The notes beneath the pieces are model-generated. The model saw nothing but the letters and a program-made list of their open reading frames with translations, did no database searches and was not told the DNA's origin. A DNA stretch of 60,826 nt. Origin: Streptosporangiaceae bacterium. GTDB taxonomy: Bacteria; Actinomycetota; Actinomycetes; Streptosporangiales; Streptosporangiaceae. Shown here piece after piece: positions 44,675-53,687 of the stretch (within the stretch, counting starts at the first letter, position 1; every line of letters begins with the position of its first letter). Both the position numbers and the translations under genes were made by a program. The stretch covers positions 1 through 60,826 of the forward strand of contig JAICWX010000007.1 of NCBI GenBank assembly GCA_025934635.1, written 5' to 3'.

Positions 44675-44688
44675 GGACATATGTGTCC
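44675..44688. promoter_or_regulatory. Palindrome upstream of the STAND NTPase gene
   Basis: GGACA-TATG-TGTCC, five-base arms, about 115 bases before the GTG start in an AT-richer stretch. A possible operator or promoter element; no regulator gene is adjacent. Confidence 0.35.
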
Positions 44689-44719
44689 GAAGCGGACGCT
44701 CGATCGGGACGGATGCGGT

Positions 44720-45541
44720 TCAGAGGACCACGCGGGGCTGCTGGCCGGCTGCGACGGTCACGGCGGCCGCGACGTCACCCGCCGCTCCGGCGGGATCCGC
44801 CTGACCTGCGGCCTGCGGGCTCTGTGCTGTCTGCGGGCTCTGTGCTGTCTGCGGGCTCTGTGCTGTCTGCGGGCTCTGCGGGATCTTCGGATCCAGGCCC
44901 ACGGCCGAGCGGGCGAACTCGGCGGCGATCGCGTGCCACAGGCGGGCGCGGCGCAGCATCGGGTGATCGCCGTCCCGCACCTCGATGGCCGTGACGGTGG
45001 TGAACTCGCGTGCGCGCTCGACGAAGGCCCAGGTCTCGGCCGGGCTGGTGATGGTGTCGGCGGTCCCGTGCGCGAGCAGGACGCGCCGCCCGGCGAGCTG
45101 GGCGGCCGGCTCGCCCAGTGGCAGCCAGGGCGCCAGCCCGGCGACGGCCGACACGGCCGGGTGGCCGGCGGCGCGGATCGCGGCCCGGGCGCCCATGGAG
45201 TGCCCGATCAGCACGACGGGGACGGCGCCGTAGGCGGCCGCGATGCCGTCGAGGGTCTCGTTCAGGTCGCCGACCGGGGAGGCCAGCGCGCCGTTCCAGC
45301 CGCGGAGCCGGAACCGCGGCCGCAGTACCACCGCGCCGCTCCCGCGCAGCGCGTGGCGGATCGCCGCCGCGACCGGGATCATGCGGAGCACGGCGGGCTG
45401 CAGGGGGTTCGTGGGATCGGTGCTCGTCGACTGGCCGCCGTGGGCGACCACGATCACGCCCGCCACGGCCTGGGCGCCGTGCGGTCCTTGGGCGCCGTGG
45501 GGCCGGGTCGCTCCGTGTGGCAGCGTTCCGCCGCTCGTCAT
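44720..45541 (-). CDS. Alpha/beta-hydrolase (dienelactone-hydrolase/esterase-like)
   Basis: 273 residues, GGAGAG ribosome-binding site. The core starts with GVIVVAHGGQS; the nucleophile elbow is LIGHSMGARAA, the acid is in LLAHGTADTITSP and the histidine in DGDHPMLRRARLWH, so the triad is complete. The N-terminus has PHGA repeats, and the C-terminus carries SPQTAQ repeats from three 18-base units (44814-44867) before a hydrophobic end. No signal peptide. Divergent from the amidohydrolase gene by 80 bases. Confidence 0.85.
   Translation of the reverse strand: MTSGGTLPHGATRPHGAQGPHGAQAVAGVIVVAHGGQSTSTDPTNPLQPAVLRMIPVAAAIRHALRGSGAVVLRPRFRLRGWNGALASPVGDLNETLDGIAAAYGAVPVVLIGHSMGARAAIRAAGHPAVSAVAGLAPWLPLGEPAAQLAGRRVLLAHGTADTITSPAETWAFVERAREFTTVTAIEVRDGDHPMLRRARLWHAIAAEFARSAVGLDPKIPQSPQTAQSPQTAQSPQTAQSPQAAGQADPAGAAGDVAAAVTVAAGQQPRVVL
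44814..44880. repeat. Three and a part tandem 18-base units in the hydrolase 3' end
   Basis: TGCGGGCTCTGTGCTGTC repeated exactly at 44814, 44832 and 44850, with a partial fourth copy at 44868. In frame it adds six residues (SPQTAQ) per copy. Confidence 0.9.
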
Positions 45542-45621
45542 CCGCTCTCCCGCCGCTGCCGTCCGGCCGTCGTGTCCCGGACCCGGACTACTCCCCCCGG
45601 GCCCTGGTCAGGCTAACAGTC

Positions 45622-47154
45622 ATGGGGGACACTGCTGCGGTGGAGGCACCGGTGAACGAATGGGACCTGGTACTGCGCGGCGGCCGGGTGATCGACCCCG
45701 AGTCCGGCCTGGACGGCGTCCGGGACGTGGCCATCGCGGCGGGGCGGATCGCGGCGGTCGGGACCGGCCTGCCGCCCGGCTCTTCTTCCGGCCCGGCCGA
45801 CATGGACGTGTCCGGCCAGGTGGTGACGGCCGGCTTCATCGACCTGCACAGCCACGTCAACGACATCGGCGGGCTGCGGCTGCAGGCCATGGACGGCGTG
45901 ACCACCGCGCTGGAGCTCGAGGCGGGCGTGACGCCGGTGGCCGAGGCGTACCGCCGCGCGGCCCAGGATGGCCGCCCGGTCAACTACGGCTTCGCCGCCT
46001 CCTGGGCGCTGGCGCGGATGGAGGCCGTCGCGGGCCTGCCCGCCCAGGCCAGCCTGGGCGCGTTCATGGCCCGGATCTCCGATCCGGCCTGGCAGCGCGC
46101 GGCCACCCCGGCCCAGCTGACGGCCCTGCTCGAGCGGATCTCGGCCGACCTGGCCGACGGGGCGCTCGGCATCGGCGTGCTGCTGGGGTACGCGCCGGCG
46201 GCCGAGCCGCAGGAGTACCTGCGGGTGGCTGGCCTGGCCGCGGACAGCGGCGTGGCCACCTTCACGCACGCCCGGGACCTGATCGAGATGGTGCCGGCCA
46301 CGCTGGCCGACGGCGCCGAGGAGATCGTCCGCGCGGCCGGGGAAACCGGCGCCCACATGCACTACTGCCACATCAACAGCACCTCGCACCGGCACGTCGA
46401 CCGGGTCCTGGCGCTGGTCGGCCGGGCCCAGGCGGCCGGGTCGCGGGTCACGACCGAGGCGTACCCGTACGGGTCCGGCATGACCGGCATCGGCGCCGCC
46501 TTCCTGGCCCCGGAACGGCTGGGCGAGCGCGGCCTGTCGCCGTCCTCGCTCACCTACGCGCCGACCGGTGAACGGGTGGCGAGCGCGGCGCGGCTGCGGG
46601 AACTGCGCCAGGCCGACCCGGGCGGCCTGGTCATCATCGAGCAGCTCGACGAGTCCTCGGCCGCCGACCGGGCGCTGCTGCTGCGCTCGCTGACCTTCCC
46701 CGGATCCGTCGTGGCCAGCGACGCCATGCCGCTGACCTGGACCGCTCCCCCGGCGGAGCCGCTGGCCTGGCCGCTGCCGCCGACGGCCATCACCCACCCG
46801 CGGACGGCTGGGACATTCTGCCGCGCGCTGCGCCTGCTGACCCGGGACGCGCCCGACGGGGCCGGCCGGGCCAGCCTGGCGCAGGTGCTGGCCAGGTGCA
46901 GCCTGGACCCGGCCCGGCTGCTCGAGGGCTGGGTGCCGGCCATGCGCGGGAAGGGGCGCCTGCAGGCCGGCCGCGACGCCGACGTGGTGGTGTTCGACCC
47001 GGAAACGGTCACCGACCAGGCCAGCTACGCCGCTAGCACCCGCCCGTCGGCCGGTATCCGGCATGTCCTGGTGAACGGCGTTTTCGTGGTGCGCGACGGC
47101 GGCATCGTGCCGGACGCCCGGCCGGGGCGCCCGGTACGAGCCCGGCCGCGCTAG
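45622..47154 (+). CDS. Amidohydrolase (N-acyl-D-amino-acid deacylase / D-glutamate deacylase-like)
   Basis: 510 residues from ATG 45622. Composite urease-fold enzyme: LVLRGGRVIDPESGLDGVRDVAI at the start, metal ligands H76/H78 in GFIDLHSHVND, DGVTTALELEAGV where the glutamate replaces the cysteine of classical D-aminoacylases, HMHYCHINSTSH, and the late aspartate in VASDAMPLTW. The C-terminal GRDADVVVFDPETV belongs to the small beta domain. The glutamate version points to the N-acyl-D-glutamate deacylase-like branch. No signal peptide; probably trims D-amino-acid derivatives in the cytoplasm. Confidence 0.85.
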   Translation: MGDTAAVEAPVNEWDLVLRGGRVIDPESGLDGVRDVAIAAGRIAAVGTGLPPGSSSGPADMDVSGQVVTAGFIDLHSHVNDIGGLRLQAMDGVTTALELEAGVTPVAEAYRRAAQDGRPVNYGFAASWALARMEAVAGLPAQASLGAFMARISDPAWQRAATPAQLTALLERISADLADGALGIGVLLGYAPAAEPQEYLRVAGLAADSGVATFTHARDLIEMVPATLADGAEEIVRAAGETGAHMHYCHINSTSHRHVDRVLALVGRAQAAGSRVTTEAYPYGSGMTGIGAAFLAPERLGERGLSPSSLTYAPTGERVASAARLRELRQADPGGLVIIEQLDESSAADRALLLRSLTFPGSVVASDAMPLTWTAPPAEPLAWPLPPTAITHPRTAGTFCRALRLLTRDAPDGAGRASLAQVLARCSLDPARLLEGWVPAMRGKGRLQAGRDADVVVFDPETVTDQASYAASTRPSAGIRHVLVNGVFVVRDGGIVPDARPGRPVRARPR

Positions 47155-47166
47155 CAGGCCCTGGTC

Positions 47167-47185
47167 GGCCGCCCTGCTGGCGGCC
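47167..47185 (+). terminator. Hairpin after the amidohydrolase gene
   Basis: GGCCGCC-ctgct-GGCGGCC, perfect seven-base arms, 12 bases after the stop. Flanking AGCAGGCC and GGCCTGCT can extend or compete with the stem. Confidence 0.55.
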
Positions 47186-47429
47186 TGCTGGCCGCCCGCG
47201 GGCCTGCCCGCGCGAGAGCGGAGTTCGAACACGGCTCAGCTGTGAAAACAAACACTTCCCATGGTCATCGATCCTGTGTTCTAATACCTACATGAGCCGG
47301 TTCGGTGAGGCAGGAGCGCGGGGCGGCCGTGAGGGTCACCCCGGACGCGGAAAGCCGCCCGCCTAAGCCCGCACGCCGGCCATCGGCCGGGAGTGTCCTA
47401 GTTCGTGGCAGTTGCTGGAGGTGAAAACG

Positions 47430-48557
47430 ATGCGCGAGAATTTCGAAAACTTTAACGATGAAGGCGAAGAGTGGCTGAGTGAGCTAGAAATCAGCGACAC
47501 GGATCTCGAGAACGAGCTATCCGACTGGCATGCCGCCCAGGCCCGGCAACTCGCGGACACCAGCTACGGCCAGGACGGGATACCGCACCGGGGACGGCCG
47601 GGCATGCTGCGGGCGCAGCCGAGGCCCGCCTCATCCCGGCCGGCATCGTCTCGGCAGGCATCGGCACGACCGGCCCGGGGGCGGTCGGCGCCGCCGCGGC
47701 AGTTCAGCGAGGAGGATCCCGACGACGACTACACGACGCCCATCCGGACCGGGGGCTGGCCCGCGTCCGGGCACCCCGGCGAGGACCGGACCCAGGCCAT
47801 CATCGACCGGGGGCGCCGTAGCGTCAGCCGGGTGCGCAGGCCGCGGTCGCGCAAGATCATGTTCGGCGTGGCGGCGGCCGTCGCGGTGATCACCGTGGCG
47901 TCCGTGCTGATCTTCAGGTCGAGCCCGGGCTGGCCGGCCAGCGTGGCGACCGTCCAGAGCCAGGTCACGACCGCGTGCCAGAACCCCAACGTGGCCTCCG
48001 AGCCGGGCCAGGTCAACTTCGCCTGCGGCAAGACGACCAGTCAGATCCTGTGGGTGTTCGCCCTGATGACCAGCGGCAACAACCCGAGCTTCACCGACGC
48101 CAAGACCGGCAGGCAGGGACTGGAGCCGATCACGCCGACCCAGGGCGGCGAGATCGCCTGGTCGCTGAACATGCACCACCCGTACAACCCGCTGGACCCG
48201 GTGGACAGCCTCGAGGTGGCGGCCCGGGCGCTCAACAACATCATCGGCGGGGCCACCCTGACCGGCACCAACGGCAAGCCGACGGTGCAGCCCGGCCTGG
48301 AGGGCAATCCCGCCAACTGCGCCAAGTACACCGGTTCCTCGGCCGTCGTCTCGCACGCCGGCTTCCCGAGCCTGTGCGCCCAGCCGGTGAGCACCGCGAC
48401 CGGCCAGGCGGCCCTGGTGGCGGACGCCTATAAGCAGTGGGTGGTCGGCGCCACCGCCACCCAGGCCTATGACGTCGGCGTGCTCTTCGCGAACGCCGAC
48501 AACCCGGGGAACGCTCAGGTCCAGGCGATCCTCAAGAGCCTGCCCAACGTCAGCTGA
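47430..48557 (+). CDS. Single-pass membrane protein, first gene of an envelope operon
   Basis: 375 residues from ATG 47430 (GGAGGTGAAAACG upstream). A 140-residue cytoplasmic part begins very acidic (MRENFENFNDEGEEWLSELE) and then becomes basic and Ser/Pro-rich. A membrane helix follows at 143-162 (IMFGVAAAVAVITVASVLIF), then an outer domain of about 210 residues with four cysteines (TTACQNPN, NFACGKTTS, PANCAKY, PSLCAQP), fit for two disulfides. The outer domain (ILWVFALMTSGNNPSF, IAWSLNMHHPYNPLDPVDSLEVAARALNN) is helical and might be a soluble-lysozyme-like or scaffold fold; I cannot name it. Followed 74 bases later by a peptidoglycan hydrolase gene. Confidence 0.75.
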   Translation: MRENFENFNDEGEEWLSELEISDTDLENELSDWHAAQARQLADTSYGQDGIPHRGRPGMLRAQPRPASSRPASSRQASARPARGRSAPPRQFSEEDPDDDYTTPIRTGGWPASGHPGEDRTQAIIDRGRRSVSRVRRPRSRKIMFGVAAAVAVITVASVLIFRSSPGWPASVATVQSQVTTACQNPNVASEPGQVNFACGKTTSQILWVFALMTSGNNPSFTDAKTGRQGLEPITPTQGGEIAWSLNMHHPYNPLDPVDSLEVAARALNNIIGGATLTGTNGKPTVQPGLEGNPANCAKYTGSSAVVSHAGFPSLCAQPVSTATGQAALVADAYKQWVVGATATQAYDVGVLFANADNPGNAQVQAILKSLPNVS

Positions 48558-48631
48558 AGGAGCGCGACCGGAACTCAGAACCCCGAACGCAGCCAGCGAG
48601 CCAGAACCGGACCGTGGAAGGAGGTGATTTC

Positions 48632-51442
48632 GTGCATCCCGTCAGGAAGCCGACCTGGCAGCAGGCGACCGCGCTGGTCAGCCTCAGTACCTGCGGTGCG
48701 ATGACCGGATTCGCCTTCGCCCACGGAACGGTCGGCGAGATGACGTCGCCGACGCGCATGCCGGTCAGCCTGATGGCGCTCAAGCAGGCCGCCACGCCGG
48801 CCACGGCGTCGGCGAGCACCCAGCCGTCGAGGGCCATGTCGGCCAGCGAGAAGGCGATGCGGGCGGCCGCGGTCAAGGTGGCGCGGTACTACCTCCGGAT
48901 GGCCCAGACCAAGAGCCCGGGCGAAATGGAAGCGCTCATCTGGGGGCAGGACAGCGTGGACGGCGCCGACCACGGCCAGTCGTGCGCCGCCTTCGCCAGC
49001 CTCACGCTCGCCCTCGGCGCCCAGGCCACCGGCCAGGCAAGCTGGGTGACCGGAGGCTCGACGTACCCGTGGCCGCTGCGCCAGTGGGCCGACGTGCGGG
49101 TCGACGCCAATCCGGATTCGCCGCAGATCACCTCGGTCATGCAGGACGCCCAGGCGCACCACCGCTGGCACCCGCTGGGGGACGGTTACCGTCCCCAGCC
49201 GGGCGACTGGGTGCTGTTCGAGGGCCATGTGGAGGTGGTCACCAGGTACTCGGGCGGTGTCCTGTCCACGATCGGCGGCGACTCGGCGCCGAACCTGTCG
49301 GTCAACGCCCACACGTTCAACGACTCGCTGGCCGCCCAGGGCGTGACCGGATTCGTCAATAACGGTGACCTGGTCAGCGCGGCGAGCCCGGCCGGGAGCG
49401 GCACGGCATCGGCCAGCACGACGACCGGCGGCGAGGCGGCGGGCGGCTCGGCCGGCGGGACGGCGCAGGCCGTGACGGCCGGGATCGTGGAACAGGGGAA
49501 CCCGGCCACGGCGGGTGCGGGCGGCGCGGTGGTCCCGGGCACGGGCACGGCGGTACTGACGCCGGCCGGGAAAGGCGCGACCAGGATGGCGGGAACGGCG
49601 GGCCGCACGCAGACGGCGGGCACGGCGGGCACGGTGACGGTGCCCGGCCTGATGGCGGACATGGCGGCGGGCAACAGCCGGGCTCCGGCTGCCAACGACG
49701 GCGCCGGCCAGAACGGCGCCGGCCAGAACCGGGCGCCGCAGAAGCGGGCTACGCCGAACGCCTCGAGCCAGAGCCGGGGCAAGGCGGCGAAGAGCCGCGG
49801 CAGCCGGGCGCAGGCGAGCGGCGCGGCGGCCATTCCCGGGCTGCAGTCGGGCCTGGCCGGGACGGCGGGTCAGTCCGGCCCGGCCAGTAAGGCCGCCAAG
49901 GCCAGTACGGCCTCCGCATCGGCGACGCCGTCGTACACCAGGAACAACCCGTCGGCGGCGGCGGCGCACGTTCCCGATACCTCGAGCCAGCAGGCCTTCA
50001 TCAACGCGATCGCACCGGGTGCGATGGCGGCGCAGAGCCGGTACGGAGTCCCGGCCGCGGTCACGATCGCCCAGGCCATCGACGAATCTGGCTGGGGTCA
50101 GAGCGCGCTGGCAATCCGGGACCACAACCTGTTCGGCATCAAGGGCACCGGTCCGGCCGGCAGCGACGCCCTGCCGACGCGCGAGTACGAGAACGGCCGG
50201 TGGGTCACGGTGACGGCCCAGTTCCGCGTTTACCACAACGTGGCCGAGAGCATCGCCGACCACAGCGAGCTCCTCGCCACCGGCCCGAGCTATCAGCACG
50301 CGATGGCCAACCGGCACGTCCCGGATGCCTTCGCCACCCACCTGACCGGTGTCTACGCGACCGATCCGCAGTACGGCTCCACCCTGATCACGATCATGAA
50401 GCTGTACAACCTCTACCGTTACGACGCCTCGACGGTATCCGCGGCCCCGGCCGCGCCGACCAGCCAGGTGACGGCCATCCCGGCCGCGTCGATCCCGGCC
50501 GCGCCGGCTCCCTCGGCCGCCGCCAGTCCGGCCCCGGCTCCGGTGGCTCCGGCACCGTCCGCGTCCGCTCACGCCGCACCGACTGCGTCCGCCCACGCCG
50601 CGCCCGTCGCGGCCGCTGCTTCCGGGCACAACGGGAGCCGGCCGGCGACGCGCGGCCCGGCCAGCGGGTCCCGGAACACGGCGAACGGATCCCGCGGCAC
50701 GGCGACGATCCCCGGGGTGCTCGACGCCTACTCCACCGCGCCGGGACACCAGGCCCCGGCCGCGGCCGGCGCGCTCGCCGGGGCGGTGCTGGCCGGATCG
50801 GGTCTTACCCGGGCCGCGGCGGCGCGACGGCGTTCCCCGCGCCCGGAGGCCAGGGTGGCGCCGCGCCGGCCGCGGGCGATCCGCTACGTGCCGCAGCTGC
50901 CGCAGGCGGTCACGGCCGCGTTCGCCGCAACGGCGGATGCGCCGCTCAGCCGGGCCGAGCCGCTCTACGACGAGGTGGCGGACTACGCCGGCATCCGCTG
51001 GGAGCTGCTCGCCGCGTGTGACTGGATGCAGTGCCAGGCCCGGCCGCGCTACTCCCCGGTCTACGGGGAGAAACTCGGCACGGCCGGCGCGGGCGGGACG
51101 GTGTACCGGACGAAATCCGAGGCCCTGACCCAGTGCGCCGCCGACCTGATCGAACTCGCGATGGCGGTCTACTGGATCGACATCACGGCCCGGCGCCCGC
51201 TGTCCGTCCGCGAGCTGGCCCGGGTCTTCGCGGCCTTCCGCTGGGGCGGGCTGCTCAAGCTGCACGACATCTCGGCCATGGAGTTCCCCTTCTCGGTGGA
51301 GGGCCTGACCGCCCAGCACGTGAAGATGCGCTGGCCCGACATCAAGGACCCGAACGCCCCCGACAAGCCCGGCACGCGGTTCCGCCAGCCGTTCGGCGCG
51401 GTACCGGTCGTGCTCAGCCTCGGCTACCCGGCGATCGCCTAA
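48632..51442 (+). CDS. Multi-domain peptidoglycan hydrolase (CHAP-like + GH73 glucosaminidase + C-terminal domain)
   Basis: 936 residues from GTG 48632 (GGAGGTGATTTC upstream). An export-type N-terminus (ATALVSLSTCGAMTGFAFA). Domain 1 (about 70-245) is CHAP/NlpC-like with Cys118 in GQSCAAF and His199 in GDWVLFEGHVEVVT. An Ala/Gly/Ser/Thr linker of 200 residues follows. Domain 2 (about 445-600) is a GH73 glucosaminidase: VTIAQAIDESGWGQSALA with Glu485, HNLFGIKG, YHNVAESIADHSELL. After a second Ala/Pro linker, domain 3 (about 765-936) reads WELLAACDWMQCQARPRYSPVYGEKLG and looks transglycosylase-related, without an obvious catalytic glutamate. It should cut both peptide and glycan strands. Flanked by two membrane proteins in the same direction. 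Confidence 0.82.
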   Translation: MHPVRKPTWQQATALVSLSTCGAMTGFAFAHGTVGEMTSPTRMPVSLMALKQAATPATASASTQPSRAMSASEKAMRAAAVKVARYYLRMAQTKSPGEMEALIWGQDSVDGADHGQSCAAFASLTLALGAQATGQASWVTGGSTYPWPLRQWADVRVDANPDSPQITSVMQDAQAHHRWHPLGDGYRPQPGDWVLFEGHVEVVTRYSGGVLSTIGGDSAPNLSVNAHTFNDSLAAQGVTGFVNNGDLVSAASPAGSGTASASTTTGGEAAGGSAGGTAQAVTAGIVEQGNPATAGAGGAVVPGTGTAVLTPAGKGATRMAGTAGRTQTAGTAGTVTVPGLMADMAAGNSRAPAANDGAGQNGAGQNRAPQKRATPNASSQSRGKAAKSRGSRAQASGAAAIPGLQSGLAGTAGQSGPASKAAKASTASASATPSYTRNNPSAAAAHVPDTSSQQAFINAIAPGAMAAQSRYGVPAAVTIAQAIDESGWGQSALAIRDHNLFGIKGTGPAGSDALPTREYENGRWVTVTAQFRVYHNVAESIADHSELLATGPSYQHAMANRHVPDAFATHLTGVYATDPQYGSTLITIMKLYNLYRYDASTVSAAPAAPTSQVTAIPAASIPAAPAPSAAASPAPAPVAPAPSASAHAAPTASAHAAPVAAAASGHNGSRPATRGPASGSRNTANGSRGTATIPGVLDAYSTAPGHQAPAAAGALAGAVLAGSGLTRAAAARRRSPRPEARVAPRRPRAIRYVPQLPQAVTAAFAATADAPLSRAEPLYDEVADYAGIRWELLAACDWMQCQARPRYSPVYGEKLGTAGAGGTVYRTKSEALTQCAADLIELAMAVYWIDITARRPLSVRELARVFAAFRWGGLLKLHDISAMEFPFSVEGLTAQHVKMRWPDIKDPNAPDKPGTRFRQPFGAVPVVLSLGYPAIA

Positions 51443-51504
51443 CCCGCCGTGACCAGATAAGCCCCGCGACCAGAAAGCCCCGTGACCGGAAGGAAGGGCC
51501 CGCC

Positions 51505-52638
51505 ATGCTGCGCTTGCTGATCCTCCTCGTGAGCATGCTCACCACGCGCCGGCCCGGCGGGACCGCGGGGCCGGGCCGGCTGCCGCTGCGCGCCCGTGAC
51601 CCGCGGGAGTTCGATACCCGGGAGTTCGGGGCGCGGGAGCCGGGCGCGTGGGAGCACCAGGGGTGGGAGGAGGACCGCTGGGAGGACAGCCCGGGCGAGG
51701 ACGACCGGTGGGAGGATGACCCGCGGGAGGACGAACGCTGGTATGCCCGGCCCGCTTCTCCGGCGCCGCTGGGACGGCCGCAGCGCCAGGTGATCCGCGG
51801 GCAGCTGGTCAGGCCGTCGCGCCGCCGGCGGATCCCGCGCAGGCTCGCCTGGGGCGCGGCCCTGGTCCTGGTGGCCCTGATCTTCCGCAAGGTCATCGCC
51901 TGGGCAGTGCTGGCCGCGCTGGCCGCGGCCCTGCACCTGGTCGGGCTCAATGTGCGCCTGCCGCACGTCGCGTTCGGCTGGCCGTGGCAGGCGGTCACCG
52001 CGGGGACGACCACCGATGTCAGCGTAGGCCCCTGGGTGCTGCAGAAGATCGAGGGCATCTCCCGGCCCGCGCTGGGCACCGAGAACTTCGACTTCACGTT
52101 CACCCACAAGGTCTCGAAGAGCATCGGCATCTGGCCGTGCTGGTATTCGAGCACCTTCGCCACCACGGGACACGCCTCGGCGACGGTGGATCTCAATCCG
52201 GGACCGGCCTGGTGGGCCCCGGGAACCGGTCACTACCGGCTGCAGGTCCTGTCCCGTCCGGCGACCGGCGTCCCGGGCCGGGTCAGCGTGGCCATCGTCC
52301 TGCCGCTGCCTCAGCTGCCGCAGTCGGTCCATGACGTAAGCGTGGACAATACGATGTCGCACCCGATCGACACCCAGCACAGCTGGACGTATCCCGGGCT
52401 CGGGTGCGGCGCCCTGATACGGCCGCAGTTCTCCGTCTCGGTGCTCTACGCCCAGGCGCAGAACCTGGCGTTCAATCAGACCAAGAACAACCCGAAGGTC
52501 ACCGGGCCGCTGATCAAGGCGGCCGAGGCTCAGGCCGCGCTGACCGTCAGGAACAACTTCGTCCAGCCGACCGTGAACGCGCTCGGCTACACCCTGGCCG
52601 GTTTCACGATGGCCTGGGTCGCGACGCCATTGAAGTAA
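51505..52638 (+). CDS. Membrane-anchored protein, third gene of the envelope operon
   Basis: 377 residues from ATG 51505 (GGAAGG upstream). The N-terminus has a short hydrophobic start, then a highly charged segment with repeated WED/DPRED motifs (30-80), a basic patch (RPSRRRRIPRR), and a hydrophobic stretch at 115-147 long enough for one or two passes. The outer domain of 230 residues contains SVGPWVLQKIEGISRPAL, GIWPCWYSST and GLGCGALI, whose two cysteines could pair, and ends with a long helix (TGPLIKAAEAQAALTVRNNF) and a hydrophobic tail. No family recognised. The spacing (62 bases after the hydrolase gene) supports one transcript. Confidence 0.72.
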   Translation: MLRLLILLVSMLTTRRPGGTAGPGRLPLRARDPREFDTREFGAREPGAWEHQGWEEDRWEDSPGEDDRWEDDPREDERWYARPASPAPLGRPQRQVIRGQLVRPSRRRRIPRRLAWGAALVLVALIFRKVIAWAVLAALAAALHLVGLNVRLPHVAFGWPWQAVTAGTTTDVSVGPWVLQKIEGISRPALGTENFDFTFTHKVSKSIGIWPCWYSSTFATTGHASATVDLNPGPAWWAPGTGHYRLQVLSRPATGVPGRVSVAIVLPLPQLPQSVHDVSVDNTMSHPIDTQHSWTYPGLGCGALIRPQFSVSVLYAQAQNLAFNQTKNNPKVTGPLIKAAEAQAALTVRNNFVQPTVNALGYTLAGFTMAWVATPLK

Positions 52639-52909
52639 GCCGCGGGCGGCGCAGGAAGCCGGCGTGCATGGGCGGCGAGATTTTCGCGGTGGTCCAGCCG
52701 CGGCGGCCGGCATCGGCCGTCGCGGCCACGACCACGTGGAAACAATTCTCCGGCCGGTAACGGCAGCGGTCGTGATGTCGGTGGACGGCGACTGGCATGA
52801 AAGCCCCGCCCAGCTGCAGGTCTTGATCATCTACCACCGGCAGCAGGCGCGCCCGGGCGATGCCTAGGTCGGCCGCGGAGCCGGGAAGAGAGAGTCCCGG
52901 CGGCGATCC

Positions 52910-53281
52910 TTAGACGGACAGGTCGTTCTCGATTCGCCTGAGGCTGTGGCGGGCCAGGGCCAGGTTGGCCTTCTGCCGCTCGAGGACGAGGTAGAGGAAC
53001 AGGCCCTGCTCGTCGCGGGAGTTCTTGAGCAGCCTGATCAGGTGGTACTGCTTGCCGAGGGTGATCAGGATGTCCTCGATGGTGTCGTCGAGGCGGAGCG
53101 ACTCCATCGTCCGCGTCTTGGCCCGGATCACCTCGGTGTTGCCGGCTGCGGCCACGTCCAGGTCGAGGTACTTACCGCCGCCGAGGGCGCCGAGGGACAT
53201 GCCGCTGTCCCAGTCGACGAGACACACGCCCACGGCGCCGTCAATGGTCATTGCTTCCTTGAGGGCTGTCTCAATGTTCAC
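52910..53281 (-). CDS. Roadblock/LC7-like signalling protein
   Basis: 123 residues from GTG 53281 (AAAGG upstream). An alpha/beta protein: TIDGAVGVCLVDWDSGMSLGALGG, the central helix AAAGNTEVIRAKTRTM, the strand pair DILITLGKQYHLIRLL and LFLYLVLERQKANLALARHSLRRIE. This is the roadblock/LC7 pattern of small GTPase-regulating scaffolds (MglB-like). It is a paralogue of the product at 56083-56457. No MglA-type GTPase lies in the window. Divergent from the DUF4388-like gene at 53688 across a 406-base gap. Confidence 0.7.
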   Translation of the reverse strand: MNIETALKEAMTIDGAVGVCLVDWDSGMSLGALGGGKYLDLDVAAAGNTEVIRAKTRTMESLRLDDTIEDILITLGKQYHLIRLLKNSRDEQGLFLYLVLERQKANLALARHSLRRIENDLSV

Positions 53282-53687
53282 GCGGCTGCCTTTCTCGTTT
53301 TGTTTGATTGGCCGTTGTCACGATAGTGTCACCCAGCGAGACGCGTCATGAGATTGCACGCAAACCTATTTACTTAAAGTAGTTATATGACTACTAATTG
53401 TTATTTCAATGGCTTGAGCTGCTGACTTCTACTGCCTCAGCACGGGCGCACCGGACGGCCACTATTAAGTAGCCGGGGAGTAAGGAGAGGCGCGCTGAGC
53501 AAATCAGTAAACTCTGCCCTCAGGCGGAGATCGCATCAAGTGACGACTGTGGGAACAGTTAAGACTTTCCCGCCATAGGTATGCTTGGTGCCCATATTTG
53601 GACATTTCCGCCGCAAACATTGTTTATGTCGTTCCCGTGAGTCACGCGGCCAGGCGGGGGATGTGATTCCAGCTGACCAGAACCGGT
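53282..53687. other. Noncoding AT-rich divergent control region
   Basis: 406 bases without a credible gene, clearly richer in A+T than the surroundings, between the roadblock-like gene and the DUF4388-like gene. Direct repeats of TGTCAC (TTGTCACGATAGTGTCAC near 53316-53333) and AT-rich inverted stretches around AGTAGTTATATGACTACT (53379-53396) are visible. It probably holds both promoters and their control sites. I identify no known operator. Confidence 0.5.

Noticed and set aside
44814..44880. 18-base tandem units considered as plasmid-type iterons
   Set aside because: They lie in frame inside a hydrolase gene and encode SPQTAQ repeats; no replication gene is near.
48575..51319. 914-codon minus-strand frame opposite the peptidoglycan hydrolase
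   Set aside because: Arg/Gly-rich shadow; the plus strand has good ribosome-binding sites and catalytic motifs.
52640..52909. Small open frames between the envelope operon and the roadblock gene, for example 52775-52867 reading MSVDGDWHESPAQ
   Set aside because: About 30 codons, no ribosome-binding site and no recognisable family; cannot be supported as a gene.
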